Assembly: GCF_024713975.1 (NCBI RefSeq)
Contig: NC_091099.1
Span: 15,001 to 79,000, forward strand
Length of the DNA: 64,000 nt
Reading direction: 5' to 3'
Source: Paralichthys olivaceus
Taxonomy: Eukaryota; Chordata; Actinopteri; Pleuronectiformes; Paralichthyidae
Shown: piece by piece, positions 12,701 to 25,249 of the stretch
Layout of the letters: every line of letters starts with the position of its first letter
How positions within the stretch are numbered: position 1 is the stretch's first letter
Notes under the pieces: model-generated
The model's input: only the letters and a program-made list of their open reading frames with translations
The model's database searches: none
Told to the model about the DNA's origin: nothing
Translations under genes and position numbers: made by a program

Positions 12701-15700
12701 TATATTTGTATCCATATTGTATATAAAGCTGCATTCCTTTAGGTGCTATACAAATACATATTAATAATAATATTAATAATAATAATTTGTTAAATTTATG
12801 TTACATGTAATATATATGTAACATAAATGATGATTTGTTTTTCCCGATTCTTTACTGTAAATGTTTTTTCCTGATCTTCCTCTGAGGCTCTGTCTGATTG
12901 GCTGGCTTCAGTTAGCATCATCATGATGTCACCAGGTGACAGTGTCTGCAGCAACGACCCAACAGGAAGTAAAACTCTGATTCTTCCTGGAAACTCCAGG
13001 TAAGGTGGCATTGAATTGGCTGCAGAAAAGTCACATGACCGTTCAGGTCACATATGCAGAAACACATGTAAATGTATGTATATCTGTTTGTTTAATGCTT
13101 TATTTTGTTTGTCTGTCTCCAGAGGACGTGGTCTGGATTCTTCAGTGTGTCTGAATGCAGGAGGTCGATACTTTGTTGACGTCGTCTTTAACAAACAGTC
13201 TGGATCTGATGGATCTCACATCCTCATTGACTCGGTGAGGAGAACTTCTGGTGCGCAAATAAACTTCTGCCCTAACAGCAACACATTTTTAATTAATGTT
13301 TGCACTAACACACCACAGAAAACTCTGTATATAATCTACCTATCAATAAACTCCATATCTGACTCTGATGTGTTTTCAGATAGGTCTGATTCCGAGCATA
13401 GAGTCTGTCCAGAACTGCTCTCAAAGTGAACTTCAATCTTTGAACTGCATCGGATTGTCTGTTGAGCTCCACTCACAGGATTCACTCCCAGAAATCTGTC
13501 AGGGACTGATCAAGAGCATGTCAGCACGAATCCACCACGGAGCTGTTCGTAAGTAGCGCAACATAGCAGCTGTTGTATGTGCATTCAACATGTGGAAGAG
13601 ATTTTTCTTCAGCATTTAAAAACCTAAAGATTCTCTGTTGTGAATGTATCTCTGTTTCATCTGTTGCCAGCTTGCAGGTGTAACCTCCTTGGCTCTCTAG
13701 GACCAGCTTGCAGTAAACTGGGTGGGTTCTGTGAATGTAAACCCAATGTGATTGGCCGTTGCTGTGATACCTGTGCACCAATGACATTTGACTTGGGACT
13801 CGACGGCTGCAAATGTAAGAAAGTCTCATATTTAGAAAATCTGACATTTCTAGAATGATACAATAAGATGACAGATTTTTCTATGGTGTAATTTGCAGTG
13901 TGCAGGTGTGACGCTCGTGGTTCAGTGTCGCAGCTGTGTGATCAGGTCAGAGGTCAGTGTGTGTGTCGGTCAGACGTGACGGGGCAACGTTGCAATCATT
14001 GTCACACAGGATTCTGGGGTTTCCCCTTGTGTCGACCCTGTGACTGTAACAGTCTATCTGAGACATGTGATGAAGAGACCGGGGAGTGTTTCAACTGCAG
14101 AGAACACGCCACCGGACCACACTGTGACAGGTCGTACACACTCACCGAGCACTTTATTAAGAACATCTGTAAACCTGCTTCATGCAATCAGCCAATCATG
14201 TAGAGGCTGAACAAAGTACAAAAGTGTAAATAACAAACAATATATTGAGATCTGGTGACGGACAGATCATGTGCTTCACATTATTTTCCTACTTATTCAT
14301 TCAGTGAAGTTTTAATTATCATTCCATCATAGGTCAAAGGTCATCACTCAAAACAACTTTATATTATTTACAGTGACTCCTCCCTCTAAAGAAACAATGG
14401 ACCAAAACCAAACCACTTAACAGAGCCACCAGGTCTCCAACCTGGACTGGATAAGATGGATTGGACTGTAATAGACTGGATTAGACTGGACTGGACTGAA
14501 GTAAACTGAAGGGAACTGGAACAGACTTGACTATACAGGCCTGGACTGTACTAGACTATACTTAAGTGAACTGGACCGGACTGGAGGAGGTCAAGTATTG
14601 TGAACTGGACTGGACTCTACTGGCATCTATTGTACTTGTATCCTGGGAGAGGGATCCTCACATGTGACTGTCTGAGCTTTATTTACTGTTCATAAAGTTT
14701 CTTCTTTACTCTTGTTGAGTTAAGAACAGAGGACGTTGCTGCTTGTGAACATCTATGAGACAAACTGGGATTTGTGAATAAATACAAATAAAATGTGATT
14801 GATTGATTGACATGAACTGGACAGGACTGTCACACATGTAGAATATGACACTGACTCATGACGACATCACTGTCTTTACATGTCTGTAGATCAGTCTGTG
14901 GTTTAAATGTGTGTTGTCACTGTATGTTTTGTATGTTCTAACTGACATGTGATCATGTCCTTTAGTCACAACTTGTTTAACTGTGAATATATAATCATAA
15001 CATCACACACACGTGAGATGGTGTTTTTGTATGTCAGAGTTCTTTATGACACCATTTTAAATGTGTTCACAGGTTTGTGAATCAGATTTGATTTTCTGCA
15101 TATTCCTCAGAACTCTTACCCTAACCCAAACACTGAGATTTAAAAGCTGTAATGACGCCTTTGTTACTGATGCAGGTGTGTGGAGGGTTACTATGGAAAC
15201 CCCATCTTCAGACAGCCCTGTCAGCCCTGCTTGTGCCCAGACGTGAAGAACAGTGGAAAATTCTTTGCCACTTCCTGCCTACATGACCCACAATCCCTTA
15301 GTCTGACCTGCAACTGCCAGGAGGGGCACACAGGTAGGAGCTGGTGTGAAATAAGGAGGTCTTTGGGGATCCAACATCACTTGATTGACACTCGAGAACC
15401 TTTAAAAGCCTCATCAGTAAAATTTCAACGGTTTTCTGGAAAACATTTTTTTTTAAATATGTCCAGAAGAAGGTAGGCAGGGTTTCTGCTATGATAATTT
15501 TGCAGACATACATTATAGGTCCAAAGTCCATGTCCTCCCGCTGATCTGCACTCACTTTATACAGTAACAATAAACACCAACACTCATCAGAAGTTTTTAG
15601 GATCTGAACAGAACAGCAGGTTCACTTTGTTTGATTCGGGGGTTAGGGTTCAAGAGTTTATGAGACTACTTGAAAAAAAGTTCTCACTCTTTTGCAAGCA

Positions 15701-18700
15701 CACCGTCTACCTGCTACACGAGACGAGACAGTGTTAAAGTGATCGAAATCATGGATTAATAACTAAATTCATGTGATTTTCAGTTTGTGTGAAGAGTAAC
15801 AGAGAGAAGCAGACACACACACACTCTTGCAGACAGGACAGAAATGAATACACACAAAAATATGATACAACACAGTTTTCAATGTTGCTTCATTGCTGAA
15901 GCGATGCCCAGTTTATCCAGGAATATAAATATGAATTCAGCAGGTTTTTAAAAAGATTAGTTCTAAGTGTGATTAGAAAGCATCAGCAGAGCCGCCTAGA
16001 TACTGTTACGGCTATAATATAATTTTCACCTCATAAGCCTGCATTCATGTGTAGAGCATCAAAATATGATAATAACTATTTATGTTAATATGTTATTTAT
16101 TTATTTATTTATTTATTTTGAGGGGGTGTCAAATTCTGATCAGTGAGGGGGTACTTCAGTATAACACTGGCGAACTTGTCAGGGGGGACCGCCCGACTGC
16201 CACTGAGTAGGAGCAAATATTTAGATGACGGTACAACCTCACATGAGTTCCTGTCCTGGGTTCAGATTCCTGTTGGGTTGTTTTCTGCTGATCAAACATG
16301 AATGCTGGAAAAAAAAACACCACTGACAGGTGTGATACACTGAGGATACATGAGTTACACTTGTCAACGTGATCTGTTTATGTACATAAACTTTTTAAAC
16401 ATTTATAATGATGAATGAAATAAAAAAAACTTTCAGGTTCACGATGCAACAGATGCAGCCCTGGTTTCTATGGTGACCTGACGTTGCCAGGTGCCCGTTG
16501 TGCAGAGTGTCCCTGCAACAACAACATCGACCTGGACGACCGTAACGCCTGTGACAGCCTGACAGGTGAATGTCTGGGCTGCCGCCACAACACGGTGGGA
16601 CCACGATGCCAAAGCTGCAAACCTGGTTACTATGGCAACGCTCTGGTCCAAGACTGCAAAGGTACAGATAGAGAGTATATTATTTTAATTATAATTATTA
16701 CTATTATAAACCTGTAGCTTCTTTTCTAATCAAGATATTTAATCCATCTGACTCTTCACACCTTGACTCCTTCTTCCCGCTCATGAAAGTCACAGGTCTG
16801 AACCTTTGCTGCTGAGAAGCTTTTCACCTTCTCCACTCTGTGACCTCTGACATTTGAAAAATACCATCAATACATCAATATTCTCAGTCCAGGCTCCATG
16901 CTGGAAACTGTCTGGGCAAAGTTTTGAGTTCAATTTTATTTGTATGGTGCAATTATCTCAAGGCACTTAGCTGTTATGTTAGAGTTGATATACAGAATTA
17001 AAAACAAGAGAGCAAGACAGAGAACAATCTGACTTCCACATGTATGATATCCCTTATGTATTGAATCTATTGTATATTTCCCAGAATGCTCCTGTGACCG
17101 GCGTGGGACGGAGGTGACTCATTGCCCTCTGGGGAGTTCTTGTTACTGTGATCCAAGTACAGGACAATGTCCGTGCAGGACGGGTGTCTTGGGAGTCCTC
17201 TGTGACCAATGTGAGGACGGATACTGGAACCTGGATGGACCGTCAGGATGCCAGCCCTGCAGCTGTGATCCTGTCAACTCCTTCTCCAACATCTGCAACA
17301 AGGTCTGGCCTCAAACTAAGAAATAATCCAAATGACCACAGGGTCGTTTTTCATACACAGTTTCTACTCTGATGTTATAATTCTTTAGTTTAGCTCACGC
17401 TGCAGAACAGGCACAAGATTCATTGATTGAAATATGTTCTTCAATAAAACAGCTGAATGATAAAACAATAAGAGATGGACATAAATACAATATATAAGGT
17501 CATCAATAATCATGTGATGTGTTCAGGTGATGGGACAGTGTCCATGTCGTCCTGAGTTTGGAGGGAGACAATGTGACGAATGTGGAGAAAATCATTTTGG
17601 GAATCCAGACCTGCAGTGTATCTGTGAGGGAGAGCAAACACACACACACACGTACTTTATCCAACAACTGTGGTTTTTATTTCGATTCATCACTTCCTGT
17701 TCTCAGCTTGTGACTGTAACCTGGAGGGAACCAAGCGCCCATCATGTGACCCTGAAACCGGAGAGTGTATCTGTCGAAGAGGAGTCACCGGTATCTTCTG
17801 TGATGAGTGTGCCCTCGGCTACAGCTCGGCATTCCCAGCGTGCAAGGAGTGCCACCCGTGCACCACTCTCTGGGCTGAAAGTGTCACAGATGTCCATCGA
17901 GCAGCACAGAAAATGAGAACCTTCATCCCTCGCCACGGCAAAAACCTGCGGCCTGGAGAGAGTCACCCCCGGCAACAGATGCTGCAAATGCACTCCACGC
18001 TGGACAGCCTCACCAATCTGACAGGACTGTCACTGCAGAAGTTAGAGACGGTGGAAAAACTTTGTATGAGGATTGGGTGAGTTTTCTACTGTTGTCACAT
18101 GTTTGTTCTTCTATGAGGGTGTTTCATCTGTTTTACAGTTTTCTTCTTCTATTGTTTAAATATTAAAAATAACATGAGTCATTGTTTCATGAGAAAAGCT
18201 CTGATTTTTAATGATGCTGGATGCCTGAGCTCCATCTCTCCCTAAAATATTAAAGTTAATGAAACATCTCTAAATGTTTTCTGTCTCACAGGAAGTTGAA
18301 AGCTGCCGTTGATCCAAACATGATCCTTATCGATCCATCTCCTCTTCTCAACACTGAAATGGAAAACATTCGTCAGGAGTTTAAGAGGCTGCTGAAAAGT
18401 GTGAAGGAGAATGTGATGGAGCTTCCACATGAAGAAGAGGAAGAAGGAGATGTGGACGGTACAGAAATAAGAGTTTTCTCTGATTCACCATTGAAACTTA
18501 AAGCAAACGTTCATCACAAACTCTGAAGCTGATTGGGGATGGATGGTTGATGGAGGATGGATGGATGGATGGATGAATAGAGGATGGATGGTTGAATGGT
18601 TGGATGGATGGATGATGGAGGATGGATGGATGAATAGATGATGGATGGATGGATGAATAGATGATGGATGGTTAAATGGTTGGATGGATGGATGGATGGA

Positions 18701-21700
18701 TGGGTGAATAGATGAATAGATGGTGGATGGATGATGAATGGATGATGAATGGATGATGGATGGATGGATTAAACCTGCTGAACTGATTGTATCCTATAAC
18801 TCTGGAAGTAACATTTTCCTCTATGACATGAACAGAATTCAAACTGTAATGTTAAATTTATTACATTTAAACTTTTAACTTTTAACTTTTAACTTTTAAC
18901 CAAACTGACAAGAATTCAGTAAAAAGTAGAATTTTCGATTGATCAGATTTTCTTCTTCTGTGATTTGTTGCAGAGCTGCTGGGCGAGATCCAGAAGATTC
19001 TGAAACATTTCATGTTGGATGAAAAAAGAGTAATAAGTGCAACTAAAGCTTTAGACGACTCCGTGGACATCAGACAGGAAGTGAAACACAAACTGAGCAT
19101 TTGCGGCAGCAGAGGAGACATGACCCCAGTGGAGAAGAAGATCACAGAGCTCAGCGTGGTCAACCTAAACCGACAGGTAAGTTCATACCTGCACAGGTAC
19201 ATGACCAAAAGGTGCCGCCATGACATAATCCAAACATAAAAAAGACATCATAAAGGGGGTTTCAGGCTTTTGCCTTTTAACATTGTGTTTTATAGAAACA
19301 CTCCTTTTAGATTAAAAGGATGTTTTTAGTTTCATTTATTTTGTAATACATTTCAGTCAGGACCACTTTATGCCTCTGCATAATTTACATTTGGTGGTTT
19401 ACCTCTGTTCTGGGACCTCCTGGGACCTCCCTGTCCTCCATGTGCATATGTGGGAAGCTTAAGGCAGCAAGAGCCCCAAAGGGAACAGAGCAGAGCGGCA
19501 TCATAGACAACAGAAATGACACTGAATGAATTAAACACAGTGTAAAAGGGGGGAGCAGGGGTGGAGATGGGTCGCAAAATGACTTGCAGCTGATGCAGCT
19601 TAAATAAGGCGCCTTTTTGATCTTTGCCAATGAATGAATAAATGAAAGGGAATCTGAGATGCTGAGCTTGACTTCCTGTCTGAGCGCTGTGCTCAATTTA
19701 TTTATCATATACTTTCATTAACATATACATTTGTTTATTATTGGATGGATTGTTGGATGATGGAAGGGTTAAAATTTTGGTGATTTCATGTGATTGATTA
19801 TGTCAGGTAATGTGTTCATGGCCTTGAAGCAGCTTGTTGTGGTCTGATGCAGATCTGTGGACGACCAGGTCTGGACAACTGTTCTGGATGTGGTGGAGCT
19901 CTGTGTGTTCTGGCTACAGGACGAAGGAAATGTGGAGGTTCAAGCTGTGACGGAGTCATAACCATCAGTCACCACGCTTCAGAACGAGCAGAGAAAGTGA
20001 AGGAACAACTCATCTCACTCCCATCGAGACTTGAGGAGTCCAAGAACAAGGCAGGTTCACACTGAGACCACTTCTGATGTTCTGGTTCTGGTTCTCATCC
20101 TGAGACCAAAAAGAATCTGTTTAGCAGGTGTAACTTTTTATTCAGAGAATAACTAAATTAAAAACATCACTTGATGTTTAAACAGATTATTGATTAACAC
20201 GTTCATGGTTAGGCACAGCTGCTCAAATTTAATTAGATTCAGTCTTGTACCGGATCCTTGTCCTGATCCCTTTGAATGATCCCACAGTTTGACATTTTTT
20301 CTGCTTGTTAATGGATCTCAATGCTGAACTGAAACTTGAAACTGGGAGGAAGTTTACCGGCCATAACATGACTGAATGATTATAGATACATCCACAGGAT
20401 TGATGGTAAAACAATTTCCTTCTTCACTGAGATCAGTGTTGTTCAACTGTTTGTTCTGGGTCAGATGAACCATATGAAACAGGCAGCTCAGGACTCCAAA
20501 GACCAGGCTAAAGATCTGCACGATCGGATCAACGCGCGACTAGACACCTTTGAAAGAGAGAAGAACAGAACCAGGGAGGTGATCCAGCAAACCAAAGACT
20601 ACCTGATGGGTCAGTGTTCGGGTGTTACTCTATAAACCTGGGGTGGTATTCATCCTTCATCCATCTATAAGTCCTCTAGCATCAAAAGTTTCACTTGTAG
20701 TGACACAATTCAAAGAACATTTTATTGAATTATGCTGTTTCTTTTAAACAGGAGAAAATGATGCGTCAAATTATTTCAGAAAGATTAGCAGCAGTTTTAA
20801 GTAAGTGGTTGAGTAAGTTTGTGTGCTGTTGTCTCCTCTCTTTTGGACTGAAATACATACCACTGATTTACACTCTCGTCACTACTGCAACCAAACGTTT
20901 ATCTCTACACCTCACCGTTGGATCCAAGGCCAAATGTTACTCTTAATTTGTTTGACACCTTTCTGTTAAATGAGCTGAGAACTCACCACTCAGCAGAAGA
21001 AAATAATAATAATCTTCTGCAAAAACAAAAGACTCTACAGATACCCAAAAGAACTAAAAGCTGCAGTATGGTGAATAAACAGCGAACACTAAGCCACAGT
21101 GTGGAAATGTTTCCTGCAGGAAAACATCTGTTGATATGGTGCTACAGAGGAAACAACTGAAGAAACTTTATTCATCATGTTTTCAAACAGATGACATGGT
21201 TCCTATTGAAGACATCGAGAAAATGGCCATAGCTGTTCTGAACATCCAGCTGCCACGATCACCTGCTCAGATCCGATCAATGATTGATGAAATCAATCAT
21301 CTACTCTCAAACACCGCACATGTCCAGGATGAGCTGAAGAAGCTGGAGGAGCCTGTGAGGCGAGCCAAGGACCTGCTGCAGAAAGCTCAGGAAGTCAAGT
21401 CAGTGTTCGCAAACATCTAAACTACTGTTAAAATGTCAAACTTGTTCAAATGTGAAAATGTCTATTAAACTATTAAACAATTTAATTCAAACTTAAAACT
21501 TGAAATAAAACATTATAAAACGCTTAAATAGGTAAGGGTTAGGGGTTAAATATTAAACTTTAAGATATTTAACTTAACTATTTAACTATTAAAGTTAAAA
21601 AATATAAAACTTTGATTAAAACATGAATTATTTATTTCAACACGAAACTTAATTTAAAGCAACGATATGTAACAGTGACTGCCTGTGTTTGAAATGGGAA

Positions 21701-22878
21701 CTGCAGTCGACTTCACGAAGAGCTGTTTGGTTTCAAACATGAAGAAACACAAGATGAGCTCAACATTAAACTTTCACAGTGGATCACATGTGTCAGTGGA
21801 AGATACATGCTAAGATAAGACCATTTTAATAAAATAATAATAATAATAATCCCACTTGTTTTTCATCCCCGTCTCTGATGAAATATTGATGAATTTAACA
21901 GGTGACCTACAAATCATTTGATATTTTTTTCTTACGTCAGTTACGAAGTTTTCAGCTACTGACGATGAAGAGGCTGGAGAGGGTATAGAGTGGTATAGAG
22001 TGACGAGGAAGAGAGCTGTTGCCAAGGAAACAAATAACCGTGGTCCATCCACTCTTCTGGTGTGACTGATAGTAATTAATGCTAGCATATGTTAGCATGA
22101 CAGCATTATCCAGTATTACTTGGGATAATTTAAAATTCCAGCTGCATGTGAATCTCCGCATATGAACAATGTAATTGATTATTGAAAGTACTTTGAATAC
22201 TCCTCAGGTGGTAAATTAGTTCAAGTGAGTGAACTTTTGTCTTTGTCTGTAGGTCTGTATCACTTGGAGACGTTTTGCTCCAGAATACAATATTCCAATA
22301 ATAACTTAATTATAAAACAATACATGTGTTGTTGGAGAAGCATCTATTTTTCTCCTATCATGGTCATTTTAAGAATTAGTAGAATACATATATTTCATAT
22401 AATTATGCTGTACAACTCTAACCCTAATGAAAGCTGCAGAATTTTTACTTCACATCCTCCAATCCAATCCTAACCCTAACCCTTGTCGTGTTCAGGGAGA
22501 GGACAAAGGCCATGGATGTGACAGAGATCAGCAGAGACATTTATGAAGCTGAGAGAGCTCAGGACAAAGCCAACAATGACCTGGAAACAGCCAACAGAGA
22601 CAGAGACATGACCAAAGCTCAAGTCCAAGATGTAAACATCCATAACATCTCAAATATCTGTCATTTCATTTTGGTTATTAAATGTGTTAACACATTGTTG
22701 TCCTGTTTCAGATGAAAGAAAAACTGAACATGTTTGAGATGAATCTGATGAATCATCGACCTGAAGATCTGAGAAACCAAATTGAAGCCCTGAAGAAGAA
22801 AACGGAAGAAAACAGAGCGGTGACCCAAGAGGCTCAGGAGGCTGCTGAGTCAGCCATTAATACGACAACAGTGCGACA

Positions 22879-22910
<32 letters not shown>

Positions 22911-25249
22911 GGGGCTGAAGAGTCAATGATTACTACTATGACTATGACATCATTTTTTAACATGACATTAACACAATCTTTTTGACTGACTTGACTTTCT
23001 TGTTTCACAGAATCTGGACAATGTGATGACTCTTTTTGAGGTTTTGAAGCAAAGAATGTTGAATCAGTTGGCTCAGGGTGAAGCTGGAGAACGACAGAAG
23101 AAAATTATAAAGGAGGCGGAGAACATGAAAAGACAAATTGAGGACAAACTCAAAAATATACAAGGTAGTACTTTTACTTACATCTGTAGGATTTTATTTT
23201 TAAATTATAATCAGGATAGTTATTGTTGTAACTGACACAATAATAGGTACTGTAGTAACCTCAACATAACTGTAGTAACATCAGTATAACTGCAGTAACC
23301 TCAACATAACTGTAGTAACATCAGTATAACTGCAGTAACCTCAACATAACTGTAGTAACATCAGTATAACTGTAGTAACATCAGTATAACTGCAGTAACC
23401 TCAACATAACTAGTAACATCAGTATAACTGTAGTAACCTCAACATAACTGCAGTAACCTCAACATAACTGTAGTAACATCAGTATAACTGTAGTAACATC
23501 AGTATAATTGTAGTAATTTCAACATAACTACAGTAACCTCAACATAACTGTAGTAACATCAGTATAACTGTAGTAACATCAGTATAACTGCAGTAACCTC
23601 AACATAACTAGTAACATCAGTATAACTGTAGTAACCTCAACATAACTGCAGTAACCTCAACATAACTGTAGTAACATCAGTATAACTGTAGTAACATCAG
23701 TATAATTGTAGTAATTTCAACATAACTACAGTAACCTCAACATAACTGTAGTAACATCAGTATAACTGCAGTAACCTCAACATAACTGTAGTAACATCAG
23801 TATAACTGTAGTAACATCAGTATAACTGCAGTAACCTCAACATAACTGTAGTAACATCAGTATAACTGTAGTAACCTCAACATAACTGCAGTAACCTCAA
23901 CATAACTGTAGTAACATCAGTATAACTGTAGTAACATCAGTATAATTGTAGTAATTTCAACATAACTGCAGTAACATCAGTATAACTGTAGTAACATCAG
24001 TATAATTGTAGTAACATCAGTATAACTGTAGTAACATCAGTATAACTGCAGTAACCTCAACATAACTGTAGTAACATCAGTATAACTACAGTAACATCAG
24101 TATAACTGTAGTAACCTCAACATAACTGTAGTAACATCAGTATAACTGTAGTAACATCAGTATAACTACAGTAACCTCAACATAACTGTAGTAACATCAG
24201 TATAACTGTAGTAACATCAGTATAATTGTAGTAACCTCAACATAACTGCAGTAACATCAGTATAAGTACAGTAACATCAGTATAACTACAGTAACATCAG
24301 TATAATTGTAGTAACCTCAACATAACTACAGTAACATCAGTATAACTGTAGTAACATCAGTATAATTGTAGTAACATCAGTATAACTACAGTAACATCAG
24401 TATAACTGTAGTAACCTCAACATAACTGTAGTAACATCAGTATAACTGTAGTAACGTCAGTATAACTGTAGTAACGTCAGTATAACTGTAGTAACGTCAA
24501 CATAACTACAGTAACATCAGTATAACTGCAGTAACATCAGTATAACTGTAGTAACGTCAGTATAACTGTAGTAACCTCAGATTATGTACAAACTACGGTA
24601 TGAAGATGTGCATCTTGGTCTGTCATTAACAATCAATGCCCCGTTAAAACAAATTAATGGATTCAGAAAGTTTATACCAAATCCATTCTTTTGTTAAAAA
24701 GGTTTTTCTGTTGTAAAATACCTGCAGGAGCGGAAGATGCACGGCATCATATTGTATAGTACTGGTATTTATTTGAGCACACAGGACTACTTTTATACAA
24801 GAAAATTGTCATATTTATAGACATAATCCATGCAAAGCCTATGTCAAAACATTGTGCTGCAGTAGCAGCTCCTCTGCAAAACATACTGTTGAACTGAAGC
24901 TAAATATTGTGCGTTAAACAGATGCTGTAAATATGAATTGATATTAATGTGAATATTGTAAAATTATAATTATGACCCTCCCAAGTAGACACATATATAG
25001 ATATATATATCTATATATATGTGTGTGTGTGTATATGTAGACAGACAGATAGACAGATATATGTTGTGTTATAATATGTAAACTGTGTGTGTCTGTTGTG
25101 TGTTTTCAGGTGTGGAGCAGAGGATCCAGCAGTTGATCAGAAGAAAAGAGGAAAAATCAGCTGAAGTTTCTCAGATGTTAGAAACAGTTGAATCTTTACG
25201 ACAGAACATTACCATACGAGCCAAAGTTTATGCCTCCTGTACTTCATAA
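4442..25249 (+). CDS. lamb4: Laminin subunit beta-4 (complete, 34 coding exons)
   Basis: A secreted basement-membrane chain that would join alpha and gamma chains in a laminin trimer. The joined exons total 5373 nt (1790 aa; human LAMB4 is about 1761). Domain order: short hydrophobic start, LN domain, LEa EGF-like repeats, domain IV (LF), LEb repeats, coiled coil with a six-Cys beta-knob, and a C-terminal Cys (ends ASCTS). LAMB4 rather than LAMB1 or LAMB2 is indicated by the LAMB4-like LF entry (DPAPGFF...LDYFLYEAE), the GRCCD motif in the first LEb repeat, and a C-terminus like the human CYS ending. Position just upstream of a LAMB1-like gene on the same strand agrees with the mammalian LAMB4-LAMB1 tandem. 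The start codon is the first ATG after an in-frame TGA at 4421. Exon coordinates are in the sub-entries. Odd points: weak signal peptide, extra basic exon 14, one GC donor. Confidence 0.9.
5775..5995. repeat. Fish interspersed repeat, copy in lamb4 intron 4
   Basis: Shares an ordered series of phrases with 51728-51930: CATAATATACAT, CTTTACATAGAAG, GAGAAACCAACAGTTCC, GACGACTGAGAG. I know this general family (ATTTGTATAGCGCCAAATCA type) from many fish genomes. It has no coding content. Confidence 0.6.
6000..7090 (-). mobile_element. Mosaic of LINE fragments (minus strand)
   Basis: Read on the minus strand, about 6950-7090 gives a reverse-transcriptase piece ([18 protein letters not shown], then NYRPISNL) of the L2/Rex type. 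About 6375-6600 gives a zinc-knuckle-like end ([16 protein letters not shown]) typical of LINE ORF2 C-termini. Frames are broken by stops, so these are dead copies within lamb4 intron 4. Confidence 0.65.
7696..10611 (+). CDS. lamb4: lamb4 exons 7-13: LEa EGF-like repeats
   Basis: Exons: 7696-7910, 8468-8588, 8906-9094, 9493-9648, 9756-9859, 10186-10265, 10431-10611. They encode the rod-forming laminin EGF-like repeats between the LN domain and domain IV, seen as regular Cys spacing with motifs such as [27 protein letters not shown]-type starts and [11 protein letters not shown]. Exons 8, 9 and 12 have exactly the lengths of their lamb1 partners (121, 189 and 80 nt). Exon 13 completes the last repeat ([12 protein letters not shown]) and opens domain IV. 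Confidence 0.85.
9715..9752. repeat. (GT)n microsatellite next to lamb4 exon 11 acceptor
   Basis: An uninterrupted GT run ending directly at the TTTCAG acceptor of exon 11, so the run sits where the polypyrimidine tract should be. Confidence 0.8.
10431..13548 (+). CDS. lamb4: lamb4 exons 13-18: domain IV (LF), with extra basic exon 14
   Basis: Exons: 10431-10611, 10786-10917, 11027-11215, 12887-12999, 13123-13234, 13380-13548. They encode the globular LF domain between the two EGF rods: FLYEAE, then [28 protein letters not shown] and ILIDSIGLIP. Exon 14 (132 nt, residues about 569-612) has no partner in lamb1. It gives a basic segment with [14 protein letters not shown], beside a Ser-rich stretch from exon 13. 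The intron after exon 15 carries a LINE fragment (about 11490-12785). Confidence 0.8.
11490..12785 (+). mobile_element. 3' part of an L2/Rex-like LINE in lamb4 intron 15
   Basis: Plus-strand translation near 11546 shows [13 protein letters not shown] then [12 protein letters not shown], the reverse-transcriptase catalytic YADD box and its surroundings, followed by [10 protein letters not shown]. Downstream, broken frames carry the usual LINE tail words ([10 protein letters not shown], then an [13 protein letters not shown] stretch). The end has the familiar CTATACAAATA motif followed by an ATT-rich microsatellite tail at about 12745-12785. A small direct repeat (AGAATCAGAATCAG) interrupts it near 11707. 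Multiple stops show it is inactive. Confidence 0.75.
13671..18076 (+). CDS. lamb4: lamb4 exons 19-25: LEb EGF-like repeats and coiled-coil entry
   Basis: Exons: 13671-13814, 13899-14130, 15176-15333, 16437-16661, 17085-17302, 17527-17623, 17707-18076. They encode the second rod of EGF-like repeats ([62 protein letters not shown]) and, in exon 25, the start of the alpha-helical trimerisation region. Five exons (144, 232, 225, 97 and 370 nt) match the lamb1 partners exactly in length. Exon 23 uses a weak donor (AAG then gtctgg), but the frame through the join (CNK-VMGQC) is right. Confidence 0.85.
14425..14636. repeat. Degenerate GGACTG-type tandem repeat
   Basis: A run of variants of TGGACTGGA, TAGACTGGA and TGAACTGGA over about 200 bp in lamb4 intron 20, just before a copy of the GATTGATT-tailed repeat. 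Confidence 0.6.
14640..14812 (+). mobile_element. GATTGATT-tailed interspersed repeat, copy 1
   Basis: Contains GAGGGATCCTCACATGTGAC, TTGAGTTAAGAACAGAGGAC and the tail AAATGTGATTGATTGATTGA. Four other copies lie at 26794-26975, 29335-29590, 57105-57318 and 59010-59590. It is a SINE or a LINE 3' end; I cannot tell which. Confidence 0.65.
16918..17030. repeat. Partial copy of the fish interspersed repeat
   Basis: A short match to the family at 5775-5995 and 51728-51930 (AATTTTATTTGTATGGTGC, then ATCTCAAGGCACTTAG) inside lamb4 intron 22. Confidence 0.45.
18292..25249 (+). CDS. lamb4: lamb4 exons 26-34: coiled coil and beta-knob
   Basis: Exons: 18292-18458, 18974-19176, 19853-20050, 20465-20609, 21191-21398, 22496-22631, 22712-22870, 23011-23164, 25110-25249. 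The heptad-rich helix would assemble with alpha and gamma chains. Exon 28 holds the beta-knob with six Cys ([22 protein letters not shown]). An acidic run (EEEEEGDVD) sits in exon 26. Exon 28 must be joined to exon 29 through a GC donor (AAG then gcaggt at 20051) to keep frame. Exon 32 has a weak donor (gtgcga) followed by an (AC)n run. Exons 29, 30 and 34 match lamb1 lengths (145, 208 and 140 nt). The final Cys, two residues before the end, is the expected inter-chain disulphide site. Confidence 0.82.
18535..18772. repeat. GGAT/GATG tetranucleotide array
   Basis: About 240 bp of GGAT units with GAATAGAT and GGTTGAAT interruptions in lamb4 intron 26. Confidence 0.85.
23241..24578. repeat. 20-bp minisatellite, about 1.34 kb, lamb4 intron 33
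   Basis: Roughly 66 units of 20 bp in two main versions: GTAACATCAGTATAACTGTA and GTAACCTCAACATAACTGCA, with ACTACA, ATTGTA and GTAACGTCAG variants. A larger block of about 198 bp that includes the odd CATAACTAGTAACATCAG junction occurs twice (starting near 23403 and 23601). That points to duplication of groups of units, not only single units. Confidence 0.92.

Noticed and set aside
23241..24578. CRISPR-like array of 20-bp repeats
   Set aside because: Units are directly adjacent with no unique spacers, and the setting is a vertebrate intron. It is a minisatellite.
4442..25249. First laminin gene as LAMB2 or LAMB3
   Set aside because: LAMB3 lacks domain IV. LAMB2 does not share the DPAPGFF, GRCCD and C-terminal features, and the tandem position fits LAMB4.
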